Below, piece after piece: positions 30,172-40,688 of a stretch of DNA of 64,000 bases. Both the position numbers and the translations under genes were made by a program. Source of the stretch: Argyresthia goedartella (Eukaryota > Arthropoda > Insecta > Lepidoptera > Argyresthiidae). Where the stretch lies: positions 26,713,356 through 26,777,355 of the forward strand of contig OX463815.1 in assembly GCA_949825045.1 (NCBI GenBank), written 5' to 3'. Numbering within the stretch: the stretch's first letter is position 1; every line of letters starts with the position of its first letter. The notes under the pieces were generated by a model. It saw only the letters and a program-made list of their open reading frames with translations, was not told where the DNA came from and ran no database searches.

Positions 30172-30801
30172 TGGCGTCTCCGTTGCCGCAAAAGCAACTG
30201 CAGAAATAAATCTGTTGGCAGTGCTGCTGAAAAATGGTCCGAAAATGTTCACCTATCAATGGTGATGGTGTTACACCTTATGTACGCATTGAGCGAGAAG
30301 TTGAGCTACAATGATGCTGCAAAGCAACTAAGAGCAGAGGACGAACCAGTTCTGTCTGCAAGAACAGTTGCGGGTTGGTACAGTTACTGCAGGGAGGCTA
30401 TTGCAGTAAATGCACTGGAACACCAGGAACATGAGAATAAGATTGGCGGATCTAACAAAATAGTTTAAATTGACGAATCAAAGTTCATAAAGAGAAAATA
30501 CAACAGAGGGTATCGTATTTTAGGCTACTGGGTATTGGGGATGATTGAAGATGGCAATGATGATCTTCGACTGGAAGTGTCCCGATGATGAGCACAGTGC
30601 AGAAATATTGGTACCACTAATATAAAAACCTAAACATGTTTTTGGCTCCAATATCCATACAGATTATTGGAGAGCATACATGAGCTTTCCTCAGCATGCA
30701 TATACCAGTAGAGGGGTGAATCACAGTGATCCCGTCAATAAGTTTTCGGCACCAGATGGGACACACCAGATGGGAATTTAATCCCAGTGGCAGGGGTTAA
30801 A
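30172..30801 (+). pseudogene. Merlin-type (IS1595-like) transposase remnant
   Basis: In frame from 30172: WRLRCRKSNCRNKSV, EKLSYNDAAKQLRAED, TVAGWYSYCREA and ENKIGGSNKIV. A stop (TAA, where CAA is expected) precedes IDESKFIKRKYNRG, then YWVLGMIEDGNDDLRLEV. A frameshift leads to CPDDEHSAEILVPLI, another stop, SNIHTDYWRAYMSFPQHAY and VNHSDPVNKFSAPDGTHQ. These are the ISXO2-like DDE domain blocks of Merlin elements. At least three stops and one frameshift; dead. No terminal repeats found. It starts about 110 nt after the likely last exon of the ATP synthase gene. Confidence 0.8.
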
Positions 30802-32031
30802 GTTATTTTGTATGTACATATATAGATTAGATTAATAATAAGGTAGTGCCTCCACAGCCGGCTCCGGCCGCCAAGTTAGTAGCCATAAACACTGCAGTAG
30901 CTTAGCTACTTAAAACTAGTATGTTTTGTTGTTCTTACATGTTCAACCTAACACGAAGGATAAAGGGGCTTCAGAGAGATTTTACCAATTGGTTGTGGTA
31001 CTCCTGCTCCCGTATATGCCGACCCCGCAGGTTCACGCGGGAAAGTGAGGGACAGAGCTGTGCTCTCTATAAAGCTCTGTCCCTCACCTTTCGCGACAAA
31101 CCCCCCCCCCCCCCTCCCCCCAGGAGGGGAGGTACCGGGGGGTGCCCCCAGAGGGTTGGTGGCTGGTACTGGTGGGGGTGGGGATGGGGGAGGGGTTCAA
31201 CCAAAAATTACCTCAGGAGACCTAACATAAAAAAAATCAATCATATATTTCTCGAAACCTAAGCGTCTTCGCAGAGGGGGAGTGGTACTGGCGGGTTTCC
31301 CCCCCCCCCAAATTGACGCTCCATATTATAAATTTTTACCCAACACTCTTTTTTTAGGTATTCTTTCTCTTCAATTCAACTTAGGGGTTTGAAGAACAGA
31401 AGTCTGGTCAACTTAAGCAAAGCAAATCATCCTCTCCTCCTCCTCCCATCCTCTATTTAGGCTATCCTATCGCTATAATATGTATGCTTATTGTCTTTTC
31501 AAATTATTTTCAGTTGAGGGACAGTAAAATATCGGTGGTGTAAGTTGGATTGATCAAAAGGAGTTTTATTGCTAGATTTGTCTGCCAATAACTGTTTGTC
31601 TTTGCTAAATGTCTGAACAACGACCGTTAGCATGATTACCTAGAGTTGATCTTGTCCCTGTCACTAACACTTCTTTTCTGTCAAAGAATATTTTACTAAT
31701 TGAAATAATCAATCTGTGTGTCAGCAATCCATTGAAGGAATGTTTTCAGTTTGAATTAGTAATATAACAATTTAGTTTTAGAACTAATAAGATTCCGTGC
31801 ATACTGCGATTGATGCCATTTGAATTAAAAACAGCTTTGGGTTGGAGTTATCGACACTCTGACCCAGCTTTGACTAAACAGTCAATTACAACTATCTAAT
31901 AAATTTATTAAATTTTCAGATAAACAAAATGCTGCCAAGTAGAAGAGATCAACTTTAAGAAGATAAGCTATAATCATATTTATGTGCTAGATTTATTTAT
32001 AGATTCAAAAGCAACACTATCCGCAAAGTGA
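30802..32031. other. Intergenic, convergent ends of ATP synthase epsilon and OSGEPL1 side
   Basis: It contains the hairpin/poly-C repeat at 31041-31121, then G/C-rich runs to 31310 and AT-rich sequence. A poly(A) signal for OSGEPL1 may be the 'aataaa' on the minus strand near 31996. No further gene seen. Confidence 0.45.
31041..31121. repeat. Hairpin followed by poly-C, copy 2
   Basis: 'gtgagggacagagct' (31045-31059) pairs perfectly with 'agctctgtccctcac' (31073-31087). 'tttcgcgacaaa' and a C run (31101-31114, then TCCCCCC) follow, the same layout as at 6103-6176. Confidence 0.8.
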
Positions 32032-33306
32032 TCATGTGAGATAGATCAGTGAAATCAAAATAAACAATATGTAACAATCATATAACGATTTTAATCTTAC
32101 AACTTTTACAGGAATATTGGCTTCTTTTACTTTATCTCTAAGGTTTTTGCCCAATGGTGATCTTGGTTCAATGTCACGGATGTCAAATTGTGATGGGAAA
32201 GTATGACCTTTCCTCAGTTTCTCTAATGCATTCCATGCAATCATTGTTCCATTATCAGTGCAAACTTCTAGCGGTGGCCGAACCACTCTGTATCCAATAT
32301 CTTTTCCTAAAGCTTGTAGTGCCTCGAAAATAAAATTGTTACAAGCAACACCACCAGAGACTACAAGAGTTCTACTGGTGAATGCAGGAATCATGTTTCT
32401 CTCTGTACAATAAAGTGCAGCCCTCTTAGTTCTGTGAACTAGATGTTCAGCAACTGCTAGTTGGAACCCTGCACATAGATTGCTTATCTCAGGTATCAAT
32501 CCATCTCCTACAATCCCATGTTCCTCCTCTTTCTTTCGTAATTTTCGATACAGTGATTCTTTTAGTCCGCTGAAACTGAAATCACAATCTCTATTTTTGA
32601 CCAGTGGCATTGGGAATTTGAACATAGCTGGGTCTGTAGCAATTTTGGCTGCTGACTCAATAGCTCCACCACCAGCCATGTCAGAATATGCAGGCACATT
32701 CCTCAGTTTCATTCTGCGAGAAGTTTTATCAAATGCTTCTCCTGGGGCATCATCTAAGCTCTCTCCAAGTAAATAAAAGTCATCCACATCATTTGCAACA
32801 GCTAAAAGGCAATGGCCGCCAGATATCAGAAGCGTCAGGAATGGAAAACTAATTTCAGAGTACATTCTCGCGACTAAAGCATGGGCCTCCATGTGATGAA
32901 TTGGAATCAAGGGTTTATTAAAAGTTCTGGCGAGATGTTTTGCATACTTCACACCAATATTTAAACTGAAGACTAAACCTGGCTTTACAGTAACTGCAAT
33001 ATTATCAATATCCTTTATGTCCATCGAAGAAGCATTCAATGCTTCATTTACTGCAGATACTATATTGTCTCGGTGTAACTCTGAGGCAACCACAGGATTG
33101 ATACCCCCATTTCTAAGATGCACTTTGTTTTGTGAGTATAGTGATTCTCCAAGCAGTTTTCCTGATCCATCTATAACTGCGCAACCTGTGTCGTCACATG
33201 AGGTTTCAATTCCTAAAACAGTCGAATCCTTGGAGTACGATGAGCATTTGCGAGATGCGAGCCAGGGTCTTGCGCACCTTTGGAGAAGTAATCTTCGTAG
33301 ATACAT
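32032..33306 (-). CDS. OSGEPL1: tRNA N6-adenosine threonylcarbamoyltransferase, mitochondrial (OSGEPL1/Qri7)
   Basis: A single 424-residue frame of the Kae1/TsaD/Qri7 family. This enzyme moves the threonylcarbamoyl group from TC-AMP to A37 of ANN-decoding tRNAs (t6A); OSGEPL1 is the mitochondrial form. The first ~28 residues are Arg-rich and lack acidic residues (MYLRRLLLQRCARPWL), fitting a transit peptide. Then come GIETSCDDTG (32-41), the metal-binding HMEAH (138-142), ISGGHCLL (161-168), GESLDDAPGEAFDK (181-194), VSGGVACNN and CTDNGTMIAW. All key motifs are intact. The last ~18 residues (from SLYDCYI) are hydrophobic and not typical of the family. The gene has no introns here, unlike TRABD, but nothing suggests a retrocopy. 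It lies 2 kb from the ATP synthase epsilon gene on the opposite strand. Confidence 0.95.
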   Translation of the reverse strand: MYLRRLLLQRCARPWLASRKCSSYSKDSTVLGIETSCDDTGCAVIDGSGKLLGESLYSQNKVHLRNGGINPVVASELHRDNIVSAVNEALNASSMDIKDIDNIAVTVKPGLVFSLNIGVKYAKHLARTFNKPLIPIHHMEAHALVARMYSEISFPFLTLLISGGHCLLAVANDVDDFYLLGESLDDAPGEAFDKTSRRMKLRNVPAYSDMAGGGAIESAAKIATDPAMFKFPMPLVKNRDCDFSFSGLKESLYRKLRKKEEEHGIVGDGLIPEISNLCAGFQLAVAEHLVHRTKRAALYCTERNMIPAFTSRTLVVSGGVACNNFIFEALQALGKDIGYRVVRPPLEVCTDNGTMIAWNALEKLRKGHTFPSQFDIRDIEPRSPLGKNLRDKVKEANIPVKVVRLKSLYDCYILFILISLIYLT

Positions 33307-33560
33307 TATACTTCGTTTTTCATACTTTGATAGTCTCGTCTACTCAGCACAACACCGTTCTCTTTACTTGATCCTTTATTTGGTTTATTTATATTTGTCA
33401 GACAAATTAATTCGAGACAATTATTTTATTACCTAACCGTTTTGAGGTTATGTTATGAATATGATTTCATTTTGGTGGGGATATATTATCTTTATTTTAT
33501 GGCAATGTACGTCTCGTACTACTGCCAACTTCAAGTTTGTTTTATTTGTTTAAGTTTAAA
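33307..33560 (-). promoter_or_regulatory. OSGEPL1 upstream region
   Basis: The 250 bp before the OSGEPL1 start codon. AT-rich with no clear TATA box. It ends at a GC-rich repeat block. Confidence 0.35.
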
Positions 33561-33565
33561 GGTTA

Positions 33566-33765
33566 GGAATCGTGGGGGAACAGGAATGCACGGCCCCGTA
33601 ATGCCCGGCCCCGGAGTGCCCGACCCCAGAATCGTGGAATTTGGGACGCCAACTCCGGGGCCGGACATTCCAAGCCGCACATTACTGGGCCGGGCTTCCG
33701 AGGCCGTGCACTGCCTGTTCAACACCGGAATGCCCGGCCCCGGAATTGTGGGACGTCTCTCATTG
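33566..33765. repeat. GC-rich direct and inverted repeat block
   Basis: 'aatgcccggccccgga' and variants recur four to five times, some inverted ('ggggccggacattcc'). It is very CpG-rich against AT-rich flanks. A short cryptic mobile element or a CpG-rich upstream block; I cannot tell which. Confidence 0.6.
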
Positions 33766-34112
33766 GCTGGAAATACTGGCTTCTGATTGGTCGAACATTT
33801 TCGATTTAACTTAGACGAATCTAAGGCCACGGCCATAGTAGTGAGGTTTTTTTGTAAGCAAGTTTAACATTTACTTGACACATATCATAACCTAAAAATT
33901 ATTAATATTTCGTTAGTTTAACATAAAAACAAACTCAATACTGTTATTTGTTAAAAAAAAATAACACTGGGAAGACTGTGTTCAAGTGCATTATATTTAT
34001 TGAGTCAAATTTGGCTAGAGTAGGTAATTGTGGCTAAATTTCAATTGGGTTATAGGTTAGGTTAGAACTTAGAAGAAGCAAAACCGAAGCGTAGCGGAGC
34101 GAAGCGTATGGG
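33766..34112. other. No gene recognised
   Basis: AT-rich sequence, with 'ggttataggttaggttagaa' and 'gaagcgtagcggagcgaagc' near its right end. The latter resembles the loop of the hairpin repeats at 3793 and 4195. Confidence 0.4.
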
Positions 34113-34650
34113 CCTGGAACTTCATACTTTTGTTTGACCCAAAATTTATATTTAATTCATTCAGGTGCATAAATCGAGCATCATCGAGTAGAAACAGAAA
34201 TATATTATTTAAAACAAAGCTATGTTTCATTAATTTAACTAGAACTTAGTAAATAAAGTAGTAAGTAACCTATAATGATGCGGAAATGGCGGGCGGCGAG
34301 GTGATGTGTGTGTTTGTAAATGCCGCGCGCCGCCACCCGCGCCGCCTGCGCTTGGTGCGATCACACCTGCGACAAGTTCAGTCGAGTTTGCTGCGCAGCG
34401 CGTGCGTGCATACCTACTAACATACTCTTGTTTTGTTTGGATACTTGTGCTAGATACTATCAAACCACTTGACCGTAATTCGAAGCATAAACAATTGAGA
34501 TAGGCATTTCTCTTTTCCTTTTCCCTAGATATTCGTGTATATAGCTCTGTCTCGCTCGCACATGACATCACCAGGGGAGGGGTAGCTCGGCCGATCATTG
34601 ATTGTCGTCGACCGTCGCGTACACGGACCTACATCTCTCGCCGTTCCTTC
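34113..34650 (+). repeat. Direct repeat, copy 1 (target repeat plus 54 bp of Jockey 5' end)
   Basis: 538 bp matching 34823-35360 at an offset of 710, with only a handful of differences. Its last 54 bp, from 'attgattgtcgtcgacc' at 34597, equal the first bases of the Jockey element at 35307. Confidence 0.9.
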
Positions 34651-34721
34651 GCTGCGCGCCCGCCTCGTCCTGCGGGGCGGTGGCGGCAATATGAGTCGCT
34701 GTTCACGCGCCTGCTCCAGCA

Positions 34722-34789
34722 GTTATTGGTGCAGCTACTTTTACACTTCATGAACATAACCAGGTGGATTCATAAGTTTGTATGTGGTA
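34722..34789 (-). repeat. Fragment of the lepidopteran interspersed repeat
   Basis: 'gttattggtgcagctactt' to 'cataagtttgtatgtggta' matches the inside of the copy at 22840-23238. It lies in the spacer between the two 538-bp repeats. Confidence 0.65.
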
Positions 34790-34822
34790 GGTGGGGGGGG
34801 ACATGCCCACCCCCCCAAAGAC

Positions 34823-35360
34823 CCTGAAACTTCATACTTTTGTTTGACCCAAAATTTATATTTAATTCATTCAGGTGCATAAATCGAGCATCATCGAGTA
34901 GAAACAGAAATATATTATTTAAAACAAAGCTATGTTTCATTAATTTAACTAGAACTTAGTAAATAAAGTAGTAAGTAACCTATAATGATGCGGAAATGGC
35001 GGGCGGCGAGGTGATGTGTGTGTTTGTAAATGCCGCGCGCTGCCACCCGCGCCGCCTGCGCTTGGTGCGATCACACCTGCAACAAGTTCAGTCGAGTTTG
35101 CTGCGCAGCGCGTGCGTGCATACCTACTAACATACTCTTGTTTTGTTTGGATACTTGTGCTAGATACTATCAAACCACTTGACCGTAATTCGAAGCATAA
35201 ACAATTGAGATAGGCATTTCTCTTTTCCTTTTCCCTAGATATTCGTATATATAGCTCTGTCTCGCTCGCACATGACATCACCAGGGGAGGAGTAGCTCGG
35301 CCGAACATTGATTGTCGTCGACCGTTGCGTACACGGACCTACATCTCTCGCCGTTCCTTC
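34823..35360 (+). repeat. Direct repeat, copy 2
   Basis: Same unit as 34113-34650. It ends inside the 5' UTR of the Jockey element, whose first base I place at 35307. Confidence 0.9.
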
Positions 35361-35545
35361 AAAGTTCGCCCGCCGCTTCGTCGCAAGCGGACGTGCGCAA
35401 CACGAGCCCGTGCGCGTCGCGATCTCGCCGTCGCGAGTGATTTGCACGGAGGGGAATACCTTCTAGGAACGGACGCCGGCTTCGCCTAAGGTCGTGCCTG
35501 GTCGGTACCCCCTTCGGGCAGCCAACTCGTCCATAGCCCGCTGCT

Positions 35546-37712
35546 ATGGACGAGTTCAAAAGCCCTTCTAAGGGCTACAGTGGTAGTGCTAGTGTTAGTG
35601 TGGTCAGTGCTAGTGCTAGCGACAGTGATCGTCATGTTAATGTGACAGGCAGCCCGCCGCTGGGGGCCACCCCGCGCCGTAGTCGCCTCACCTCATCGAC
35701 ATCCCTCGACCGCCTGCTCCCCGTCTTAACGTCGACGGAATATGGGTCCGCTTTGGTGCGTCGTCTGGTTTCGCCGGGCCGCTCGAGCCAAACTGTTTTC
35801 GCCGGGACTACTACGCGCCATGGAGGCCTACATCGCCGATAGCCGCGCTGCCCTGGAGGGTACGCCTGCGGCTAGCATCGGCGAGGAAATTCTGGATGCG
35901 AGACTGCTGGAGCAGGCGCGTGAACAGCCACTCATACTGCCGCCACCGCCCCACGGGACGAGACGGGCGCGCAGCGAAAGCCCATCCGACGAGTTACTGC
36001 GGGGTAGCGGAAAGCGGGCCTTGCTCGCCGACTCGCCATCCCCCCCGCCCCGCCCGCCTACACCCAGGAAGACTGGCCTGGACATGCCAAGGCTTTCGCC
36101 CCTGCCGGGCGAGCCCCAGGCGTCCGGGTCCGCCCCCGCCCACGAACCGACCGCCGTGAGTGAAAGAGACAGTGAGAGCGCTTCAACACTGGTAAGGAAA
36201 GGTACGAGTGTTTTACCTACTAAGTGCTCTCCCACAGTGTCGTTTGCCGCGGCGGCCGCGACCGCAATTCCCGTGTCTGGGGCACCGCGCCCCAGCACCG
36301 CGACCCCCCCCCCCCGACCAGTGAGACACCCGATGCCGCCAACCGCGCGTCCGCCCGCCCCGTCGGCGACCACGTCGCGAGTGCCCGCCCGCCCCACGCG
36401 CTCCGCCGCTGCGCCCGCGATAGTGCCCGCCCGCCCTACGCACCCCGCCGCCGCGCCCGTAAACCCGCCCACCGCCGCGACTGTGCTCGCCCGCCCTAAG
36501 CGCCCCGCCGCTGTGCCTGCGAACCCGCACGCCGCCGCACCCGCGATAGGGCCCGCCCGCCCAATGCCGCCCGCCCGCCCAACGCCGCCTGCCACTGCCG
36601 CCGCCCAAACCGCAGCCGCGATCGCCACCGCCGCCCCGTCGGGAGGCGCTGCGCCACAGCAGCCCCGCCAGCCGCGCTATCCGCCCCTTATTGTGGAGGT
36701 CCTAACCAACAGGGCCGATCACTTCAGGGCGATAGCCAGCGAGCTCGGCCGGGCTCCCAGCGCGCGCGCCTACCAAAAGGGTGTGCGCTTTACCCCAACG
36801 GCCGAAGACGAGTACCGGCTTGTGCAGCGTTACCTGTGCAGGCTGGAGAAGGACCACGGTGTGAGATGGTTCTCATACTCGTTGCCGGCCGACAAGACCC
36901 AGAAGGTGACGATCCGCGGGCTGCCTTCTAACACCGCGCCGGAGGAGATAGTCGCGGCGCTTGCAGAACTCGGTGTGGAGGCCGAGTACTGTAAGCAGAT
37001 CCGGGCGCGCAAAGGACGACCCGGTTGCATCTTCTTCGCCAGCCTGAAGAAGAACCCAGACCGTGCCCCCGGCGCTTTGTACGAGATCACGGAGCTCTTG
37101 TACATGCCTGGGGGTGAAGATCGAGGCCTGGCGCTCGAAGCAGGGCCCGGCCCAGTGCCACAGGTGCCAGCAATTCCAGCACTAGTCGCATATGTGCCAC
37201 CGCCCCCTAACGTGCGTACGCTGCGGCGGTCCCCACTCGGCGTGGGAATGCCCCCGCCCGGAAGACCGGCCGCCGACGTGCGCCAACTGCGGTGGCCCGC
37301 ACACGGCAAATAATGCGACGTGCCCCGTGTTCCGCCAGGAGGCCCGGAACAAGAAGGCCGGCACTGTGGCGCTCACCAACACGCCCGGGCCCAAGAAGGT
37401 GCAGCCTCCCCCTCCGCCTCGTCCCGATCTGCAGGAACTAACGGCGCCCGCCTCGCTTATGGCGCAGGCGAACGACGGAGAAGACGAAGCGGGGGGGGGG
37501 GGGGGAAGAAGAAGAAGAAGGCGACGGCTCCACCTGCCGCCGGCGCCGCGGCGGCTACTCTCGCCGCCAGCGAGACTGCGGCCGCCACTGGCGCCGCCAC
37601 TCCGGCTGCGGCGATAGGGCAGCAGGACTTGGGGCACCTCACAGCCCTGCTCGCCCTCCTCAGCAACCCCACTGCCCTGGGCAGACTCACTGCTCTGCTC
37701 CGCAATGCATGA
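35546..37712 (+). pseudogene. Jockey ORF1 (gag-like), frameshifted
   Basis: It begins MDEFKSPSKGYSGSASVSVV and shifts frame near 35800 into a long Pro/Ala-rich stretch (36200-36650). Then comes a PRE_C2HC-type block with KTQKVTIRGLPSNTAPEEI, and CHRCQQFQH...CVRCGGPHSAWECP...CANCGGPHTANNATCP, three CCHC zinc knuckles. A frameshift near 37110 and a stop near 37173 break it. A run of 14 G near 37490 precedes a Lys-rich stretch. ORF1 proteins of this type bind the element's RNA. The stop (37710-37712) overlaps the start of ORF2. Confidence 0.8.
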
Positions 37713-40355
37713 GCCGCTCAGGGCCGTCCACTGGAACGCGCAGTCGCTGACAGGGAAGAAGCGGCTGCTCCACGTGTTCCTGAGCGACTACCGCGTCGAC
37801 GTGATGCTCATCAGCGAGACACACCTAGCCGGAAGTGACAAGCTGTCGCTGCCCGGCTACTTAGTCTACCGCAAGGGCGAGAAGACCTCCAGCGGCCGGA
37901 CCTTTCGAGGCTTGGCAGTCATCGTCGGCAGGAAGATCGTCCACCAGCTCGTCAACGCCCAGGAGTATTCATCCCTGTATGCTTTGGGCGTCGACCTCCA
38001 GGTCACCGGCGAGGTGCTGCGACTCTACGCCGCCTACAAGCCCCCCAGTACACTAATCCGCACCGCCGAGCTACGGGGGCTGCTACAGTCGCCGCACCCG
38101 ACACTTGTCGCCGGCGACCTCAACGCCAAGCACACCGCCTGGAACTCCACCAGGGTGTGCCCAGCTGGACGCGCCCGCCATCCATGCCGACTCCGTGAGC
38201 CACAACTACGCCGTCATCGGTCCCGACGAGCCCACCCACTTCGACACGCGGGCTGGATGGGACATCATCGACGTCGTGGTCGTCAGAGGTTTCCGGACAC
38301 CGCCGAGCCAGGAGGTTCTCTCTGACATCCCTTCGGACCACAGGCCTGTTTTTCTCGTCCTGGCGGGTCTGCCCACCCGGGTATCTCCGCCAGCATCACG
38401 TCGCCGCTACCAGTGGGGCGCCTTCACCGCCGCCCTAGACCAACCCTCCACCAGTTGCCCCGTCAACCAGCCGGAAGACGTTGACCGCCTGGCATCGCTG
38501 CTAACCACCCAGATCCGAGACGCGCTCGACCTATCATCGCACACCATAGCTCGCGGGGGGAAGCCCTCTCCTCTTCCTGCTGAGCTACGCGTACTCATCT
38601 GCGATAAGTGCGCTCTCCGGAAGCAGTGGCAGCAAACCCGCTGCCCCACGATGAAGACCAGGCTCAACGCCATGACGGCAGAGCTGAAGCGCCAACTTGA
38701 TCTCCACGCCGAAGAATCTTGGGAACGCCACGTCGAGTCCATAGGCGACCACGTCCCCTCCGTGCATCGCCTGTGCCGGGCTTTGTCGACCACTCCTGCT
38801 CCTGTTCGACCAATCCTGGGCAGCGACGGCCTATCAAGATTCCGAACCCAAGACCGTGCGAAGATCTTCGCCGAATGCCTCGAGAAGCAGTTCAAGCCGA
38901 ACCCAACGGATGATGTGGAGCACGTCGCAACAGTCGAGAGACACCTGCGAGAGTACTTCGCCACGCCGATAGCTCCCGAAGAGGACCCCATCGTCGTCAC
39001 GCCCGGCCAGATTGTGCGTGCATTATGACGTACCAAGCCCAGGAAAACCCCGGGTGCAGACCGAATACCCAACACGGCGCTGTTACATTTGCCGCCACGC
39101 ACTGTGGCGGCCGTTACGCGCCTGTTTAACGGTATCTTGCGCACGGGTCACTTTCCAACCCAATGGAAGGAGGGCTTGGTTATCATGTTGCCCAAGCCGG
39201 CCAAGGACACCAAGCTGCCTGAGAGCTATCGGCCGATCACCCTACTGAGCACCATCTCAAAGGTGTTTGAGAAGCTCTTGTTAGCGAAGTTACTGCCCCA
39301 CATCCAGCCGCGCCCGGAACAGTTCGGCTTCAGGCCCGAGCATTCTACGACGCTTCAGCTCACCAGAGTACTGAATGACATGACGGTCTGTTTGAACAAA
39401 AAAGAATACACTGTCGCAGTACTTCTGGATATGGAGAAGGCGTTCGACAGAGTATGGCACGAGGGGTTGCTGTACAAGATGTCGACGTCCCCTGCCCCAA
39501 GAAGAACGGTCAAGACAATCGCCTCTTTCCTGAAGAATCGCCGCTTCCGAGTGATGGTGGAAGACGCCGTCTCCGAGGAACATCCCGTTGTAGCCGGCGT
39601 CCCCCAGGGCTCTTGCCTGTCTCCCGCCTGCTACGCCCGATACACGGACGACATCCCCGTCGGGCCGGGTGCCCAGCTGGCACTCTTCGCAGACGACGCA
39701 GCCTACTATGCGTCGTCGTTCCAGGCTCCGCACGCTGCTATCAAACTGCAGCGCACCCTGGACATCTTGCCCGACTGGCTCGCCAAGTGGCGCCTGTCCG
39801 TCAATGTTGGGAAAACGCAGGCGCTCATCACAGGTCAGAGTCTCCTTCCACCATCGCTCCAGCTCCAAGGACAGCACATCGAGTGGTCTTCGCAGGTGAA
39901 GTACCGGAGTGACCATTGATCGCCGGCTCACCATTAAGCAACACGTCGACAACGTCGTCAGCCAGGTCAAGGTGGCACGCGCCAAGCTGCGTCCGCTTTT
40001 CGACTCCAGCCTCCCTCTGAGGGCGAAGCTCGGGATCTACAAGACCTATGTGAGATCCCGCCTCACCTACGCGGCTCCGGCATGGTACGCCCTGTGCTCG
40101 GAAACGAACAAATGGAGACTCCGAGCCCAAGAGAACCTCTCTCTGCGTACCATCGTCGGCGCCCCCCGCTACGTGAGGAACGCGACAATCCAGAGGGACC
40201 TAAGATGGGAAACCGTGGACCAGTTTGTCCAGAGGCTGGCGAAGGGCATGTTTGCGCGTGCGGATGCGTCACATCTTCCGCACATCGCCGAACTGGCGCC
40301 GCACCACGCGCGCCCGCCCGACCGCCGCCGCCTGCCACGCGACCTGGTTGCCTAG
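37705..40355 (+). pseudogene. Jockey ORF2 (endonuclease + reverse transcriptase), frameshifted
   Basis: The endonuclease starts LRAVHWNAQSLTGKK, with LISETHLAG, VAGDLNAKHTAWNS and, after a frameshift near 38150, SDHRPV. The reverse transcriptase reads ESYRPITLLSTISKVFEKLL, QFGFRPEHST, LLDMEKAFDRVWHEGLLYKM, GVPQGSCLSPACYARYTDD and FADDAAYYASS, so the catalytic FADD is intact. The C-terminal part (39909-40355) reads KLGIYKTYVRSRLTYAAPAW. Breaks lie near 38150, 39026-39089 and 39910. FADD and gene order fit the Jockey clade. Confidence 0.85.
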
Positions 40356-40688
40356 CCGGCGATCACCCACTGTACACCAGAGCCACATGAAGACCACCAC
40401 CCGCAGGGGCCATCCGATGACCTGTCCACAGGAGTGGACAGAGGCGATTCTTCGGGAAGAGGTCCGTCGACCTGACCCCGACTCCCCACGCCCCAGAAGG
40501 GGTGCGTGAGATGACTTAGATGATGTGATGGCCGATCGGGCGCGCGACCCGTCTTGGTCATTGACGTTCTTTTCCTTGCCGGGTACGGTCGTTACGACTT
40601 CAGGTGAGTCAATAATTAAAAATATTTTCAAACGACTGTTAATATTTTCCCTTTTTGAAGATTATCGAACAATCTTCACTGTTATATA

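Larger units (their letters stand above)
35307..40529 (+). mobile_element. Near full-length Jockey-like LINE (5.2 kb)
   Basis: It is bounded by an 8-bp duplication: 'ggccgatc' (40530-40537) after it, 'ggccgaac' (35299-35306) before it in copy 2, and exact 'ggccgatc' (34589-34596) before the duplicate 5' end. It has a GC-rich 5' UTR, two ORFs and a short 3' UTR. Base composition is far more GC-rich than the host. Several frameshifts make this copy inactive. No poly(A) tail is visible at 40529. Confidence 0.8.

Noticed and set aside
30129..30244. Alternative last exon of ATP synthase epsilon after 'cttacag'
   Set aside because: It reads INMVFLSEITIC and overlaps the Merlin fossil. It would give an overlong, unrelated tail.
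35828..36628. Gly/Ala-rich 266-residue frame antisense to the Jockey ORF1
   Set aside because: A by-product of the GC-rich Pro/Ala repeat on the other strand. No domain.
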